From NCBI GenBank assembly GCA_028678445.1, contig JAJRDJ010000278.1, forward strand, positions 1 to 13,207: 13,207 nt of DNA. The letters run 5' to 3'. Every line of letters starts with the position of its first letter. Positions within the stretch are counted from its first letter, which is position 1. Positions 1 to 7,473 of this stretch are shown here, piece by piece. The notes below the pieces were generated by a model. That model saw only the letters and a program-made list of their open reading frames with translations. It was not told where the DNA came from and made no database searches. This DNA is from Methylococcaceae bacterium. Lineage in GTDB: Bacteria > Pseudomonadota > Gammaproteobacteria > Methylococcales > Methylococcaceae. A program made the position numbers and the translations under genes.

Positions 1-1
1 C

Positions 2-778
2 CAATTTATCGATCAGCAGCACCGGAAGGAGCTGGAACGCTACCGTCCCCTGACGGCACCACCCCGGGTGGACCGGGACTACTGCCGGTGGGCGGTGCTG
101 CAACTGGCGCCCGCCATTCTGCTGGATGGCACCTGGCTGGCCGGCATCCCCTCTGCTGCGGAGAAACTGGATGAAACCCGACGCCATCTGTTGAAGATTT
201 ATGCGGATGAATTGGGCTACGGCCGCGCTGAATGGAATCATCCGAATGTCTACCGGCGTCTGCTCGCAAGTCTCGGCTATGATCTGCCCGCTTCCGACAC
301 CGAGGCGTTTGCCAGACATCCGGCTTTCGTGGATGCTGCCTTTGACCTACCGGTATATCTGATGGCCATCGGCCTGATGAACGATCATTATTTTCCGGAG
401 CTGCTGGGGCTGAATCTCGCCATCGAGTTGAGCGGGCTTGGGGCTCCTTATCTCAGGGCCATCGATATCCTCCGTCATCATGGTATGGACCCCACCATCC
501 TTCAGTTGCACCTCAGTATCGACAACCTGGCCTCGGGCCATGCCGCCCGTGCCCGCGACGCCATCGAGCTATATTTGGAAGAAATTCGCCAGCGCGAGGG
601 ACCTGTTGCCATGCGGGCGGCCTGGGACCGAATTTGGCAAGGGTATAACACCTTGCGGCTCGCCAGTCTGAGTATCACACTGAGCATTGCGGGCCGCTAT
701 GGCTTACATCGGCTGGGGTTGAAAATTTCCCCTCAAATCGAGTCAGGTTCGGCAAACACTTCAAGCGGTGCGTCATGA
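2..778 (+). CDS. Haem-oxygenase-like diiron (HDO) redox enzyme, 5' partial
   Basis: The reading frame is open from base 2, so the gene starts outside the window; the GTG at 68 is internal. The 258 visible residues are helical and match the iron-containing redox enzyme / haem-oxygenase-like oxidase family, whose members use a diiron centre for oxidative chemistry on small molecules or amino acids. Visible candidate ligands, numbered from base 2, are Glu70 and His80 (in DELGYGRAEWNH), Glu142 (in NLAIEL), and His170 and Asp174 (in LHLSIDN). The His that I recall three residues after that Asp in SznF-type proteins is Ala here; another His follows at 180. The stop overlaps the pcm start as ATGA (775-778), so the two are probably translationally coupled. 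The substrate is unknown. I am confident of the fold family and not of the reaction. Confidence 0.78.
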   Translation, partial: QFIDQQHRKELERYRPLTAPPRVDRDYCRWAVLQLAPAILLDGTWLAGIPSAAEKLDETRRHLLKIYADELGYGRAEWNHPNVYRRLLASLGYDLPASDTEAFARHPAFVDAAFDLPVYLMAIGLMNDHYFPELLGLNLAIELSGLGAPYLRAIDILRHHGMDPTILQLHLSIDNLASGHAARARDAIELYLEEIRQREGPVAMRAAWDRIWQGYNTLRLASLSITLSIAGRYGLHRLGLKISPQIESGSANTSSGAS

Positions 779-1497
779 GTCAATGTAACGGTCAAACGAA
801 GGAAGAATGTGTCGCCACCCAGCAGCGGGCCGCGCTGGTCGAGCAGATCGAGGCCGAGGTGCGCGCCACGGCGCCTTATACCGGGCGCGATCATCTTGGC
901 TCTTTGGTGATACAGGCCATGCAGAAAGTGCCTCGGCATCGCTTTGTGGCGCCAGAGCTGGAAATATCGGCCTACATTGATGCCCCCCTTTGTATCGGAC
1001 ATGGGCAGACGATTTCCCAGCCTTATATCGTGGCGCTCATGACCGACCTGGCCGAGGTGGATGCCGATTCGACGGTGCTGGAAATCGGTACCGGGTCCGG
1101 CTATCAGGCGGCGGTGCTGGCCGAGATCGCGAGAGAGGTTCATTCCATCGAGCGGGTCGAGGCGCTGGCGGCCGAGGCGGGGCGACGTTTGTGGGAGCTT
1201 GGATATGCCAACGTCCACGTCCGGGCCGGGGATGGTTATGACGGCTGGCCCGAACACGCGCCCTACGATGCCATCCTCATCACCGCCGCTGCACTCGAGC
1301 CTCCCCCGCCGCTGCTGGCCCAACTGAAGCCGGGCGGCCGCATGGTGGTGCCTCTGGGGGATGAATATGGCAACCAGGAACTCACGGTACTAACCCGCGA
1401 GGCCGATGGCAGTTTTTCCAGCCGGTCCGTGCTGCCAGTACGGTTTGTACCTTTCGTGCATGGGAAAGCGTCCGCTAAGCGCTATTGGCCAAATTAG
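775..1497 (+). CDS. pcm: Protein-L-isoaspartate O-methyltransferase
   Basis: This enzyme uses S-adenosylmethionine to methylate isoaspartyl residues in aged proteins, starting their repair to aspartate. The product is 240 residues, about 30 longer than Escherichia coli Pcm, mostly through an N-terminal extension. The family hallmark GHGQTISQPYIVALMT lies at residues 75-90, and SAM-binding motif I, VLEIGTGSGYQ, at 101-111. LKPGGRMVVPLG is the post-motif strand before the C-terminal FVPFVHG segment. The ATG at 775 overlaps the upstream stop by 4 bases; no strong Shine-Dalgarno is visible, consistent with coupling to the HDO gene. In many gammaproteobacteria pcm sits beside surE or rpoS, so pairing with an HDO oxidase is a different context. 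Confidence 0.92.
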   Translation: MSQCNGQTKEECVATQQRAALVEQIEAEVRATAPYTGRDHLGSLVIQAMQKVPRHRFVAPELEISAYIDAPLCIGHGQTISQPYIVALMTDLAEVDADSTVLEIGTGSGYQAAVLAEIAREVHSIERVEALAAEAGRRLWELGYANVHVRAGDGYDGWPEHAPYDAILITAAALEPPPPLLAQLKPGGRMVVPLGDEYGNQELTVLTREADGSFSSRSVLPVRFVPFVHGKASAKRYWPN

Positions 1498-1633
1498 GGC
1501 ATAACCTCAAATTGGAATTGATGGGATAAGTCACGGTCAGTTCGAGATTGACCTTTGGCTCAAGCAGGCTCGATGCCGAAGCACTTTCAGACGGGCGGGA
1601 TCGACTCATTCACTTAGCACCCCTATGTTGATA

Positions 1634-1649
1634 CCCGGACTGCTCCGGG
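1634..1649 (+). other. Short GC-rich hairpin upstream of glyQ
   Basis: CCCGGA, loop CTGC, TCCGGG forms a perfect 6-bp stem in the pcm-glyQ gap. No T run follows it, so it is a poor intrinsic terminator. It could weakly end pcm transcription or be a protein site upstream of the glyQ promoter. The rest of this 236-base gap holds no credible ORF. Confidence 0.35.
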
Positions 1650-1688
1650 ACACGGATCCTGTCTGCCGGAACCGTTACCCAATTCGAC

Positions 1689-1694
1689 TATAAT
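1689..1694 (+). promoter_or_regulatory. Probable sigma-70 -10 box of glyQS
   Basis: An exact TATAAT lies 39 bases before the glyQ start, placing transcription initiation near 1701 and giving a leader of about 33 bases. The -35 is weak: the best candidate is CTGCCG at 1663-1668, with an unusually long 20-base spacer. I see no T-box leader, as expected for a gammaproteobacterial aminoacyl-tRNA synthetase. Confidence 0.6.
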
Positions 1695-1733
1695 GACCGG
1701 CTTTCTCACTTACCGTCTACCGGAGTGGTCTGC

Positions 1734-2657
1734 GTGACTCCACAACAACGCGATGTTTCCACCTTTCAGGGCTTGATCCTGGCGCTGCAGGACTACTGGG
1801 CCGCACAGGGCTGTGTGATCTTGCAGCCGCTGGACCTCGAAGTCGGCGCCGGCACGTTTCATCCCGCGACATTCCTGCGCTCCATTGGTCCGGAGCCCTG
1901 GAATGCGGCTTATGTGCAACCTTCCCGCCGTCCCACCGACGGACGCTATGGCGAGAACCCCAACCGACTGCAGCATTACTACCAGTTCCAGGTGATCATG
2001 AAGCCGTCGCCGGCGGACTTTCAGGATGTGTATCTGGGTTCGCTGCAATATCTGGGCTTTGATCTGAAAGAGCATGACATCCGCTTTGTCGAGGACAACT
2101 GGGAATCCCCCACGCTGGGAGCCTGGGGGTTGGGCTGGGAAGTCTGGCTGAACGGCATGGAGGTGACCCAGTTCACCTATTTCCAGCAGGTCGGCGGTCT
2201 GGATTGCCGCCCGGTGAGCGGGGAAATCACCTATGGTCTGGAGCGCATCGCCATGTATTTGCAGGCGAAGGAGAGCGTGTTCGATCTGGTCTGGGCGCGC
2301 GGTCCAGAGGGCGTGGTGACCTATGGCGACGTTTACCATCAGAACGAGGTGGAAATGTCGGCCTACAATTTCGAGCATGCCGACACCGCCTTTCTGTTTA
2401 ACGCCTTCGATACTTACGAGCGCGAGTGCAAGCGTCTGATCGAGCTGGATCTGCCGCTGCCCGCCTACGAGATGGTGCTGAAGACCTCCCACTCGTTCAA
2501 CCTGTTGGACGCGCGCAAGGCGATCTCGGTAACCGAACGCCAGCGCTTCATTCTGCGCGTCCGCGAACTGGCCAAGGCCGTCGCCGAGGCCTATTACCAA
2601 CGCCGGGAGTCTCTCGGCTTTCCGATGCTGAACCCGAAGGGCGCCGACCATGACTGA
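1734..2657 (+). CDS. glyQ: Glycyl-tRNA synthetase alpha subunit
   Basis: This is the catalytic subunit of the alpha2-beta2 glycyl-tRNA synthetase, a class II enzyme that charges tRNA-Gly in the cytoplasm. Family blocks are present throughout: TFQGLILALQDYW near the N-terminus, QPSRRPTDGRYGENPNRLQ from about residue 62, VEDNWESPTLGAWGLGWEVW, and LLDARKAISVTERQR near the C-terminus. I chose the GTG at 1734 (307 residues) because GGAG at 1722-1725 is 8 bases upstream and the protein then begins close to where E. coli GlyQ does. A GTG at 1725 in the same frame would add three residues but overlaps that ribosome-binding site. The stop overlaps the glyS start by 8 bases, matching the equal subunit stoichiometry. 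Confidence 0.97.
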   Translation: MTPQQRDVSTFQGLILALQDYWAAQGCVILQPLDLEVGAGTFHPATFLRSIGPEPWNAAYVQPSRRPTDGRYGENPNRLQHYYQFQVIMKPSPADFQDVYLGSLQYLGFDLKEHDIRFVEDNWESPTLGAWGLGWEVWLNGMEVTQFTYFQQVGGLDCRPVSGEITYGLERIAMYLQAKESVFDLVWARGPEGVVTYGDVYHQNEVEMSAYNFEHADTAFLFNAFDTYERECKRLIELDLPLPAYEMVLKTSHSFNLLDARKAISVTERQRFILRVRELAKAVAEAYYQRRESLGFPMLNPKGADHD

Positions 2658-4725
2658 GAGCCGTGATGTGCTATTCGAACTGGGCACCGAGGAACTGCCG
2701 CCCAAGTCATTGCTGACACTCAGCCTGGCCTTGCAGTCGCAAGTCGAGTCGGGCCTTAAGAAGGCCGGGTTGGCGGATGCGGTCATCCAGCCCTATGCCA
2801 CGCCGCGCCGGTTGGCTTTGGTCATCCAGGGGTTGGCGGTTGCGCAGCCGGATCAGGAGATTGAGCGTCGCGGGCCGGCGGCGAATGCCGCCTTCCAGCC
2901 GGATGGTTCGCCGAGTAAGGCGCTGGCGGGGTTCCTACGCAGTTGCAATGCCACGGCGGAGCAGTTGCTGACGCTGGAAACCGACAAAGGCGCCTGGGTG
3001 GCGATTCGCCAGAACGTCAAGGGCGGGCAGACGGCTGATCTCTTGCCGGACATCTTCCGTCAGGCGCTGGCCGCGCTGCCCATCGCCAAGCGCATGCGCT
3101 GGGGCGATGGCACGGCCGAATTCGTGCGACCGGTGCACTGGGTGGTGCTGCTATTTGGCAATGAAGTGATCGAGGCGGAGATTCTCGGCATCGCCACCGG
3201 CCGGATCACTCGCGGTCACCGCTTCCACAGCACCGGCCCCATCACGCTGAATGCGCCGGATGAGTATGCCGGTAAGTTACTGAACGAAGGCCACGTCCTG
3301 GCCGATTTCGAAACACGCAAGCAGAAGGTGAGAACGCTGGCTGAAGCGGCGGCGGCAAAGGTTAACGGGCACGCCGTCATCGATGCCGATCTGCTGGACG
3401 AGGTGACGGCGCTGGTCGAATGGCCCGTCCCGGTTCTGGGCGGCATCGAGGCGCGTTATCTGGAACTGCCCGCCGAGGTGCTGATCACCACTATCCAGAA
3501 CAACCAGAAGTATTTTCCGGTCAAGGATGCTCGCGGTAGGCTGCTGCCGCACTTCATTACCTTCAGCAATCTCGACAGCACCCGGCTGGAAACTGTGCGC
3601 GAAGGCAATGAGCGCGTGGTACGCCCGCGCCTTACCGATGCTGAGTTTTTCTGGAACCTCGACCGCAAGCGGACGCTGGAAAGCCGGGTCGAGGAACTGG
3701 CGCAGGTGACTTTCCAGAAAACCCTTGGGTCGCTGCTGGACAAGACCGGGCGGGTCCGGTCGCTGGCCTTGGCCATCGCCGACAAGCTGGGACAGGATGG
3801 CGCTCTGGCAGATCGTGCGGCGATGTTGGCCAAAGCGGATTTACTCACGTCGATGGTTGGCGAGTTTCCCGAATTGCAGGGCACCATGGGCCGTTATTAC
3901 GCCCTGGCCGAGGGCGAGCCTGTCGAGATCGCGGAGGCCATCGAGGAGCAATATTTGCCCAAGGTGTCCGGTGGGCCGCTACCCCGTACAAACACCGGGC
4001 TGATTCTGGCGCTGGCCGAGAAACTCGATACCCTGACCGGCATCTTCAGCGCCGGGCTGATTCCCACCGGCGACAAGGACCCCTATGCCCTGCGCCGCGC
4101 GGCCCTGGGCGCGATTCGTATTTTCATCGAGGCGGATCTCGATCTCAATGTGCCGGAGTTGCTGGATGCCGCTCTGGCCCAGTTCAAACACCCATTCGAT
4201 GCCATTAAGACCCGGGAGTTGGTGCACACCTTCATGCTGGAGCGCCTGCGCGGCTATTCCCTCGATCGGGGCTACCGGCCCGACGAGTTCGAGGCCGTGC
4301 TGGCAGTCTGGCCCGCCAGTCTGGTGGATTTCGAGCGGCGCCTGCAGGCGGTACAGGAATTCCGCCGCCTTCCCGAGGCGGAAAGCCTCGCCGCTGCCAA
4401 CAAGCGGATTCGCAACATCCTGAAGAAGGCCGGGGAGGATGTCGTGGCCAATGTTGATGACGCAGCCCTGGTCGAGCCCGCCGAAAAGGCGCTGCTGGAA
4501 GCCGCACGAAAGGCCCGGGAAAGTATTCTGCCCAGCCTGCAGCAGCGCGATTACACGGCGACGCTACAGCGGTTGGCACAGTTGCGGGAGCCGGTGGATG
4601 GTTTCTTCGATGGCGTCATGGTGATGGTGGAAGACCCTGATCTCCGCCGGAACCGCCTGGGTTTGCTAGGGATCATCGAGGGGCTATTCCTGGACATCGC
4701 GGATATTTCCAAGTTGCAGAATTGA
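2650..4725 (+). CDS. glyS: Glycyl-tRNA synthetase beta subunit
   Basis: This subunit partners GlyQ and supplies tRNA recognition. At 691 residues it is the normal length (E. coli has 689). The N-terminal FELGTEELP block is at residues 9-17, followed by ATPRRLAL, GPAANAAF and RGHRFH. The central TSMVGEFPELQGTMGRYYA and KDPYALRRA (about 476-484) are characteristic of the HD-like region. The C-terminal part carries the helical anticodon-binding domain around HTFMLERLRGYSLDRGY. The ATG at 2650 lies inside the glyQ coding end, so translation is probably coupled. The frame is intact. In Pseudomonas, from memory, gmhB and an lptA/plsC gene follow directly; here two other genes intervene. Confidence 0.97.
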   Translation: MTESRDVLFELGTEELPPKSLLTLSLALQSQVESGLKKAGLADAVIQPYATPRRLALVIQGLAVAQPDQEIERRGPAANAAFQPDGSPSKALAGFLRSCNATAEQLLTLETDKGAWVAIRQNVKGGQTADLLPDIFRQALAALPIAKRMRWGDGTAEFVRPVHWVVLLFGNEVIEAEILGIATGRITRGHRFHSTGPITLNAPDEYAGKLLNEGHVLADFETRKQKVRTLAEAAAAKVNGHAVIDADLLDEVTALVEWPVPVLGGIEARYLELPAEVLITTIQNNQKYFPVKDARGRLLPHFITFSNLDSTRLETVREGNERVVRPRLTDAEFFWNLDRKRTLESRVEELAQVTFQKTLGSLLDKTGRVRSLALAIADKLGQDGALADRAAMLAKADLLTSMVGEFPELQGTMGRYYALAEGEPVEIAEAIEEQYLPKVSGGPLPRTNTGLILALAEKLDTLTGIFSAGLIPTGDKDPYALRRAALGAIRIFIEADLDLNVPELLDAALAQFKHPFDAIKTRELVHTFMLERLRGYSLDRGYRPDEFEAVLAVWPASLVDFERRLQAVQEFRRLPEAESLAAANKRIRNILKKAGEDVVANVDDAALVEPAEKALLEAARKARESILPSLQQRDYTATLQRLAQLREPVDGFFDGVMVMVEDPDLRRNRLGLLGIIEGLFLDIADISKLQN

Positions 4726-4832
4726 GCGGAATATTTCGAAGATGCGGTGAAGAACGAACCACATCAATCGCGTGGCGCCAGGCCACCATAACCGATCGAT
4801 AGTCGGAGCATTTTGCGGGCAATGGAGCTTAC

Positions 4833-4916
4833 AAGACCTGCTGGTTCCTGAGCTTAGGAACCAGCGAAAATCGCAATATGATCTCCTTGGTTTTCGTTTT
4901 AAGGAGGTAAGGTCTT
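4833..4916. repeat. Nested inverted repeats, three-way-junction-like
   Basis: An outer arm pair AAGACCT (4833-4839) and AGGTCTT (4910-4916) encloses two hairpins. Hairpin A is a perfect 10-bp stem, GCTGGTTCCT/AGGAACCAGC (4840-4865), with loop GAGCTT, directly abutting the outer arm. Hairpin B is CTCCTT/AAGGAG (4883-4888 and 4901-4906). Together they could fold as a three-way junction on either strand. It lies between the convergent glyS and membrane-protein genes, 3 bases short of the latter's stop. Neither strand has a T run after hairpin A, so an ordinary intrinsic terminator is unlikely, although a weak bidirectional one is possible. The arms are read directly; the function is inferred. 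Confidence 0.5.
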
Positions 4917-4918
4917 TG

Positions 4919-6313
4919 CTACTTAGGAATTCGTGTATCGATTTCAATAGGCCAGTCGTTAATCTTTTTCGCAACGAGGTATATGCCCGTTCGCCCCTTA
5001 TTTTCCACTTCCGCAGTCGCTAGATCTTGAAAGAACCGGTAAACAATCATGCCATTGTCGGGGTGTGCGGCAACATATGGACTATGGGACTGTTTATTGA
5101 AGAACAAGTAATGTCCATACTGGGTATTAAGAAGGTAGTAATGAAGAATTAACAGCGCGAATATTCCCGTTGCCCACCTGTGGCGGGTTGCGCTTGCGGA
5201 CGAAACATCCGTTTCTCCTGAGCCAGAGGGTCGCTCCGGGGTAATGATTTGTGTGAAGCTTATGCGGCTATGTATCAACGCATCAGCCAGGCTGACAAAT
5301 AACGCAACAAAGGCGAGCGACTGTATGTAGGCATACCGTGGCCCGTTGGCAATATCCCCAGCTATCTGATATCCTCGACTCAAAACAGACAGGAAGGTTA
5401 CGCTAAGAATTAGATAGGTTGCTGATAGGATCAAGAGCCTGTATTGAGGGCGCTTCCAAAATACAATACCTGTTATGCAAGAAAGGAAAACCGTCCAATA
5501 GGCAATAAGAAACCACATTTCTTTTGCGGCCCAACCAAGCAGAGGAGCACCAAAGGCTGAGCGGAATGCTATCTTTGAAGCGATGACCAATGTCCCCAGC
5601 ATCGCTTTAAATACGGCGAGCACTACTCCAAGCAGGTCAAGATCAGCGAAGATATGGGTACTTCTCACGCCAAGCAACTGATGTGCGATGAGATTAATAA
5701 TGGTCAATGTATATAATGTTCTTCTTGGTTTGTCCCTGACCAAGAAAAGCACCTGGAATGGAAGGATGATTATCGACAGAGGGTGAGACCAGATAAAGAG
5801 ATTAATGGCTAACCATAAAGGAATCGTCCACCCGCCCCTGGACGGCAGCCGCAAAGAAGATAAGAGTATGAGCACAACAAGAGTATTCCATATGGAATAG
5901 TCAGTATGGATAAGCAGGTGAAACTGGGAAAGAGGCGCCAAAGCAAAAAGCAAACATACAACAGCACGGCTTAAGTCAGATTCCAGAAGGCACCGGTAGC
6001 GCTTGCTGAAGAATAGACTGTAGGCTAGGAGCGTGATGAGTAGCGGCAGCCATGACAACCCGTAGGGAATTAGTCGAGTTGGAAGCCGAACAGAAAGGTA
6101 ACCAATAAGATTAGAAATAAGTGGTATATACCCGGATTTTGCCCTGAATATTTCCCCAATCTCAATCTTTTGATAAAAGTGGGCAAAGACGTAAGCGCCG
6201 TCCTCAACCTGAAGGGGCGGATACATTAACATGAACGGTGCGCGAGTGAAGATAATTAGAAACAGCACTGACAGCAAGATCGACCACTGTAGACGTGGGA
6301 GGGGTAGCTTCAT
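4919..6313 (-). CDS. Polytopic membrane protein, GT-C glycosyltransferase-like
   Basis: The product has 464 residues with roughly ten hydrophobic segments, including about 10-30, 82-102, 113-135, 138-153, 162-192, 265-286, 293-312, 327-347 and 378-396. After the first segment comes a loop with YPPLQVEDGAYVF (31-43; Glu37-Asp38) and SGYIPL (60-65). An acidic pair in the first extracytoplasmic loop is typical of GT-C enzymes, which move sugars from polyprenyl carriers to glycans or lipids. From memory it resembles uncharacterised membrane proteins sharing an EDG...GY pattern. The DNA is visibly AT-richer than its neighbours and codon use differs, suggesting transfer. The ATG at 6313 has no Shine-Dalgarno. 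The gene runs against the flanking genes. The GT-C call is inference and no substrate is proposed. Confidence 0.7.
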   Translation of the reverse strand: MKLPLPRLQWSILLSVLFLIIFTRAPFMLMYPPLQVEDGAYVFAHFYQKIEIGEIFRAKSGYIPLISNLIGYLSVRLPTRLIPYGLSWLPLLITLLAYSLFFSKRYRCLLESDLSRAVVCLLFALAPLSQFHLLIHTDYSIWNTLVVLILLSSLRLPSRGGWTIPLWLAINLFIWSHPLSIIILPFQVLFLVRDKPRRTLYTLTIINLIAHQLLGVRSTHIFADLDLLGVVLAVFKAMLGTLVIASKIAFRSAFGAPLLGWAAKEMWFLIAYWTVFLSCITGIVFWKRPQYRLLILSATYLILSVTFLSVLSRGYQIAGDIANGPRYAYIQSLAFVALFVSLADALIHSRISFTQIITPERPSGSGETDVSSASATRHRWATGIFALLILHYYLLNTQYGHYLFFNKQSHSPYVAAHPDNGMIVYRFFQDLATAEVENKGRTGIYLVAKKINDWPIEIDTRIPK

Positions 6314-6317
6314 TGCG

Positions 6318-6323
6318 ATTATA
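6318..6323 (-). promoter_or_regulatory. Possible -10 box of the membrane-protein gene
   Basis: Read on the minus strand this is an exact TATAAT only 4 bases before the ATG at 6313. If used, transcription would start at or just inside the start codon, giving a leaderless message, which would fit the missing Shine-Dalgarno. There is no good -35 at normal spacing, so chance in an AT-rich stretch is a serious alternative. Confidence 0.25.
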
Positions 6324-6339
6324 CGTATCGGATGGAAAT

Positions 6340-6368
6340 TTGACGGTGATTAAAGACCAGCATAACAA
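6340..6368 (+). promoter_or_regulatory. Possible promoter for the methyltransferase operon
   Basis: TTGACG (6340-6345) and TAACAA (6363-6368) are separated by 17 bases. The -35 is close to consensus and the -10 is weak. It faces the methyltransferase, gmhB and plsC genes and would leave a leader of roughly 160 bases. The promoter is needed logically because a minus-strand gene cuts this operon off from the glyQS promoter. Confidence 0.3.
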
Positions 6369-6530
6369 TCCCTGGCGGAGGCTAACAAGAATGTCAGCGG
6401 ATCACGCAGGATCATTCTCTCAGGTTCCAATGACGCTCTTTGGCGCTAATTCTTTCAAGACCAACGTCGATCAGTTAGCCTCCAAGCTCGGATTTCTTGG
6501 CGTGGAAACGTCTTTCATGCTCCAGCCTGG

Positions 6531-7463
6531 ATGCAAATCCTGGGTATGTTGACGCAACTGAAATCTGCTGTCCCTTGGTGGGGCAAAATCGCCATGAAGC
6601 TGATTTTGGCGAGAGTGCCGATTTCATACCGGCAGTTTGCCAGGCTGGGGGTGTTCCGTCATGGTTTCATGGATTCAGCCGATTATGCGCTGGGTGTGTT
6701 CCGTGACCACACGCGCCATGCGCCCATGACACCTTGGGTCGGCCTGGAGTTCGGTCCCGGTGACTCGGTCTTCTCGGCTGTCCTGGCCAAGCGGAGTGGC
6801 TGCCAAAATCTGTGGCTGGTGGATGCCGGCGATTTTGCGGATAAGCACCCATCCTTATATCGTGCTATGGCGGAGCAACTCGAAAGGACTCAGTCGATGG
6901 AGGGCCTGGTGTCCTTGTGCGCGGCGGACGATTTCACCACACTGCTCGCCGGGTGCGGGACGTCCTATTTAACTCAAGGAGTGGCGTCCCTGGCATCCAT
7001 AGACTCGGAGTCAGTCGATCTGGTTTGGTCGCATGCGGTTCTGGAACATGTGCGGGTCGCCGATTTCGAGCGGCTCTGCGAGGAAATGTACCGAATTTTG
7101 CGGCCGGGAGGCGTGGCTTCGCACGTCGTCGATTTCAAGGATCATCTGGGCGGTCAACTCAATCATCTCAGAATACCGGAACGGCTCTGGGAGCAAGACT
7201 GGTTTGCCCAGCAATCGGGGTTTTATACCAACCGCATTCGATTCTCTGCGATGCTTCATTGTTTTGCCCAAGCCGGATTTACCGTGGAGGTACTATATGA
7301 ACGCCGTTGGGAGCAAGCGCCCATCGGTCGGCATGAGTTGGCCCCTGAGTTTCAGTCCATAGACCCGCAGGACCTGCTGATTTCGGACGGCCATTTTCTC
7401 CTTCGCAAACCGCAGGCACGGGCTAAGCCTGTGCCTGACTTGCCACCCCTCAACCGGACTTGA
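6531..7463 (+). CDS. Class I SAM-dependent methyltransferase (Methyltransf_11-like)
   Basis: The protein has 310 residues. An N-terminal helical region of about 65 residues precedes a Rossmann methyltransferase domain. Motif I is LEFGPGDS (72-79); the acidic residue at the end of strand 2 is probably Asp98 (LVDAGDF); VDLVWSHAVLEHV (162-174) and LRPGGVASHVVDFKDH (190-205) are the usual later blocks. It ends in a Pro-rich tail. The start is uncertain: ATG at 6531 or 6546, neither with a clear Shine-Dalgarno, and the second gives an N-terminus beginning MLTQLKSAVPWW. gmhB begins 10 bases after the stop, so they are probably co-transcribed. Such enzymes are common in exopolysaccharide and LPS clusters, where they methylate sugars, but the substrate here is unknown. 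Confidence 0.85.
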   Translation: MQILGMLTQLKSAVPWWGKIAMKLILARVPISYRQFARLGVFRHGFMDSADYALGVFRDHTRHAPMTPWVGLEFGPGDSVFSAVLAKRSGCQNLWLVDAGDFADKHPSLYRAMAEQLERTQSMEGLVSLCAADDFTTLLAGCGTSYLTQGVASLASIDSESVDLVWSHAVLEHVRVADFERLCEEMYRILRPGGVASHVVDFKDHLGGQLNHLRIPERLWEQDWFAQQSGFYTNRIRFSAMLHCFAQAGFTVEVLYERRWEQAPIGRHELAPEFQSIDPQDLLISDGHFLLRKPQARAKPVPDLPPLNRT

Positions 7464-7473
7464 GCCCTGCGCC

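Noticed and set aside
1710..2786. 358-codon open frame on the minus strand
   Set aside because: It is antisense to glyQ and the start of glyS, both unmistakable. Long antisense frames are expected in GC-rich genes, and the translation resembles no family.
4840..4865. Hairpin as a standard intrinsic terminator of glyS
   Set aside because: The stem is strong, but no T run follows on either strand, so it is recorded as a repeat element.
4833..4916. Integron attC site or REP element
   Set aside because: There is no GTTRRRY core, no GTAG-type head, no integrase or RAYT gene, and only one copy is visible.
6295..6552. 85-codon plus-strand frame between the divergent genes
   Set aside because: It overlaps both neighbouring gene starts, lacks a ribosome-binding site and has no recognisable domain. 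A remnant gene is possible but unsupported.
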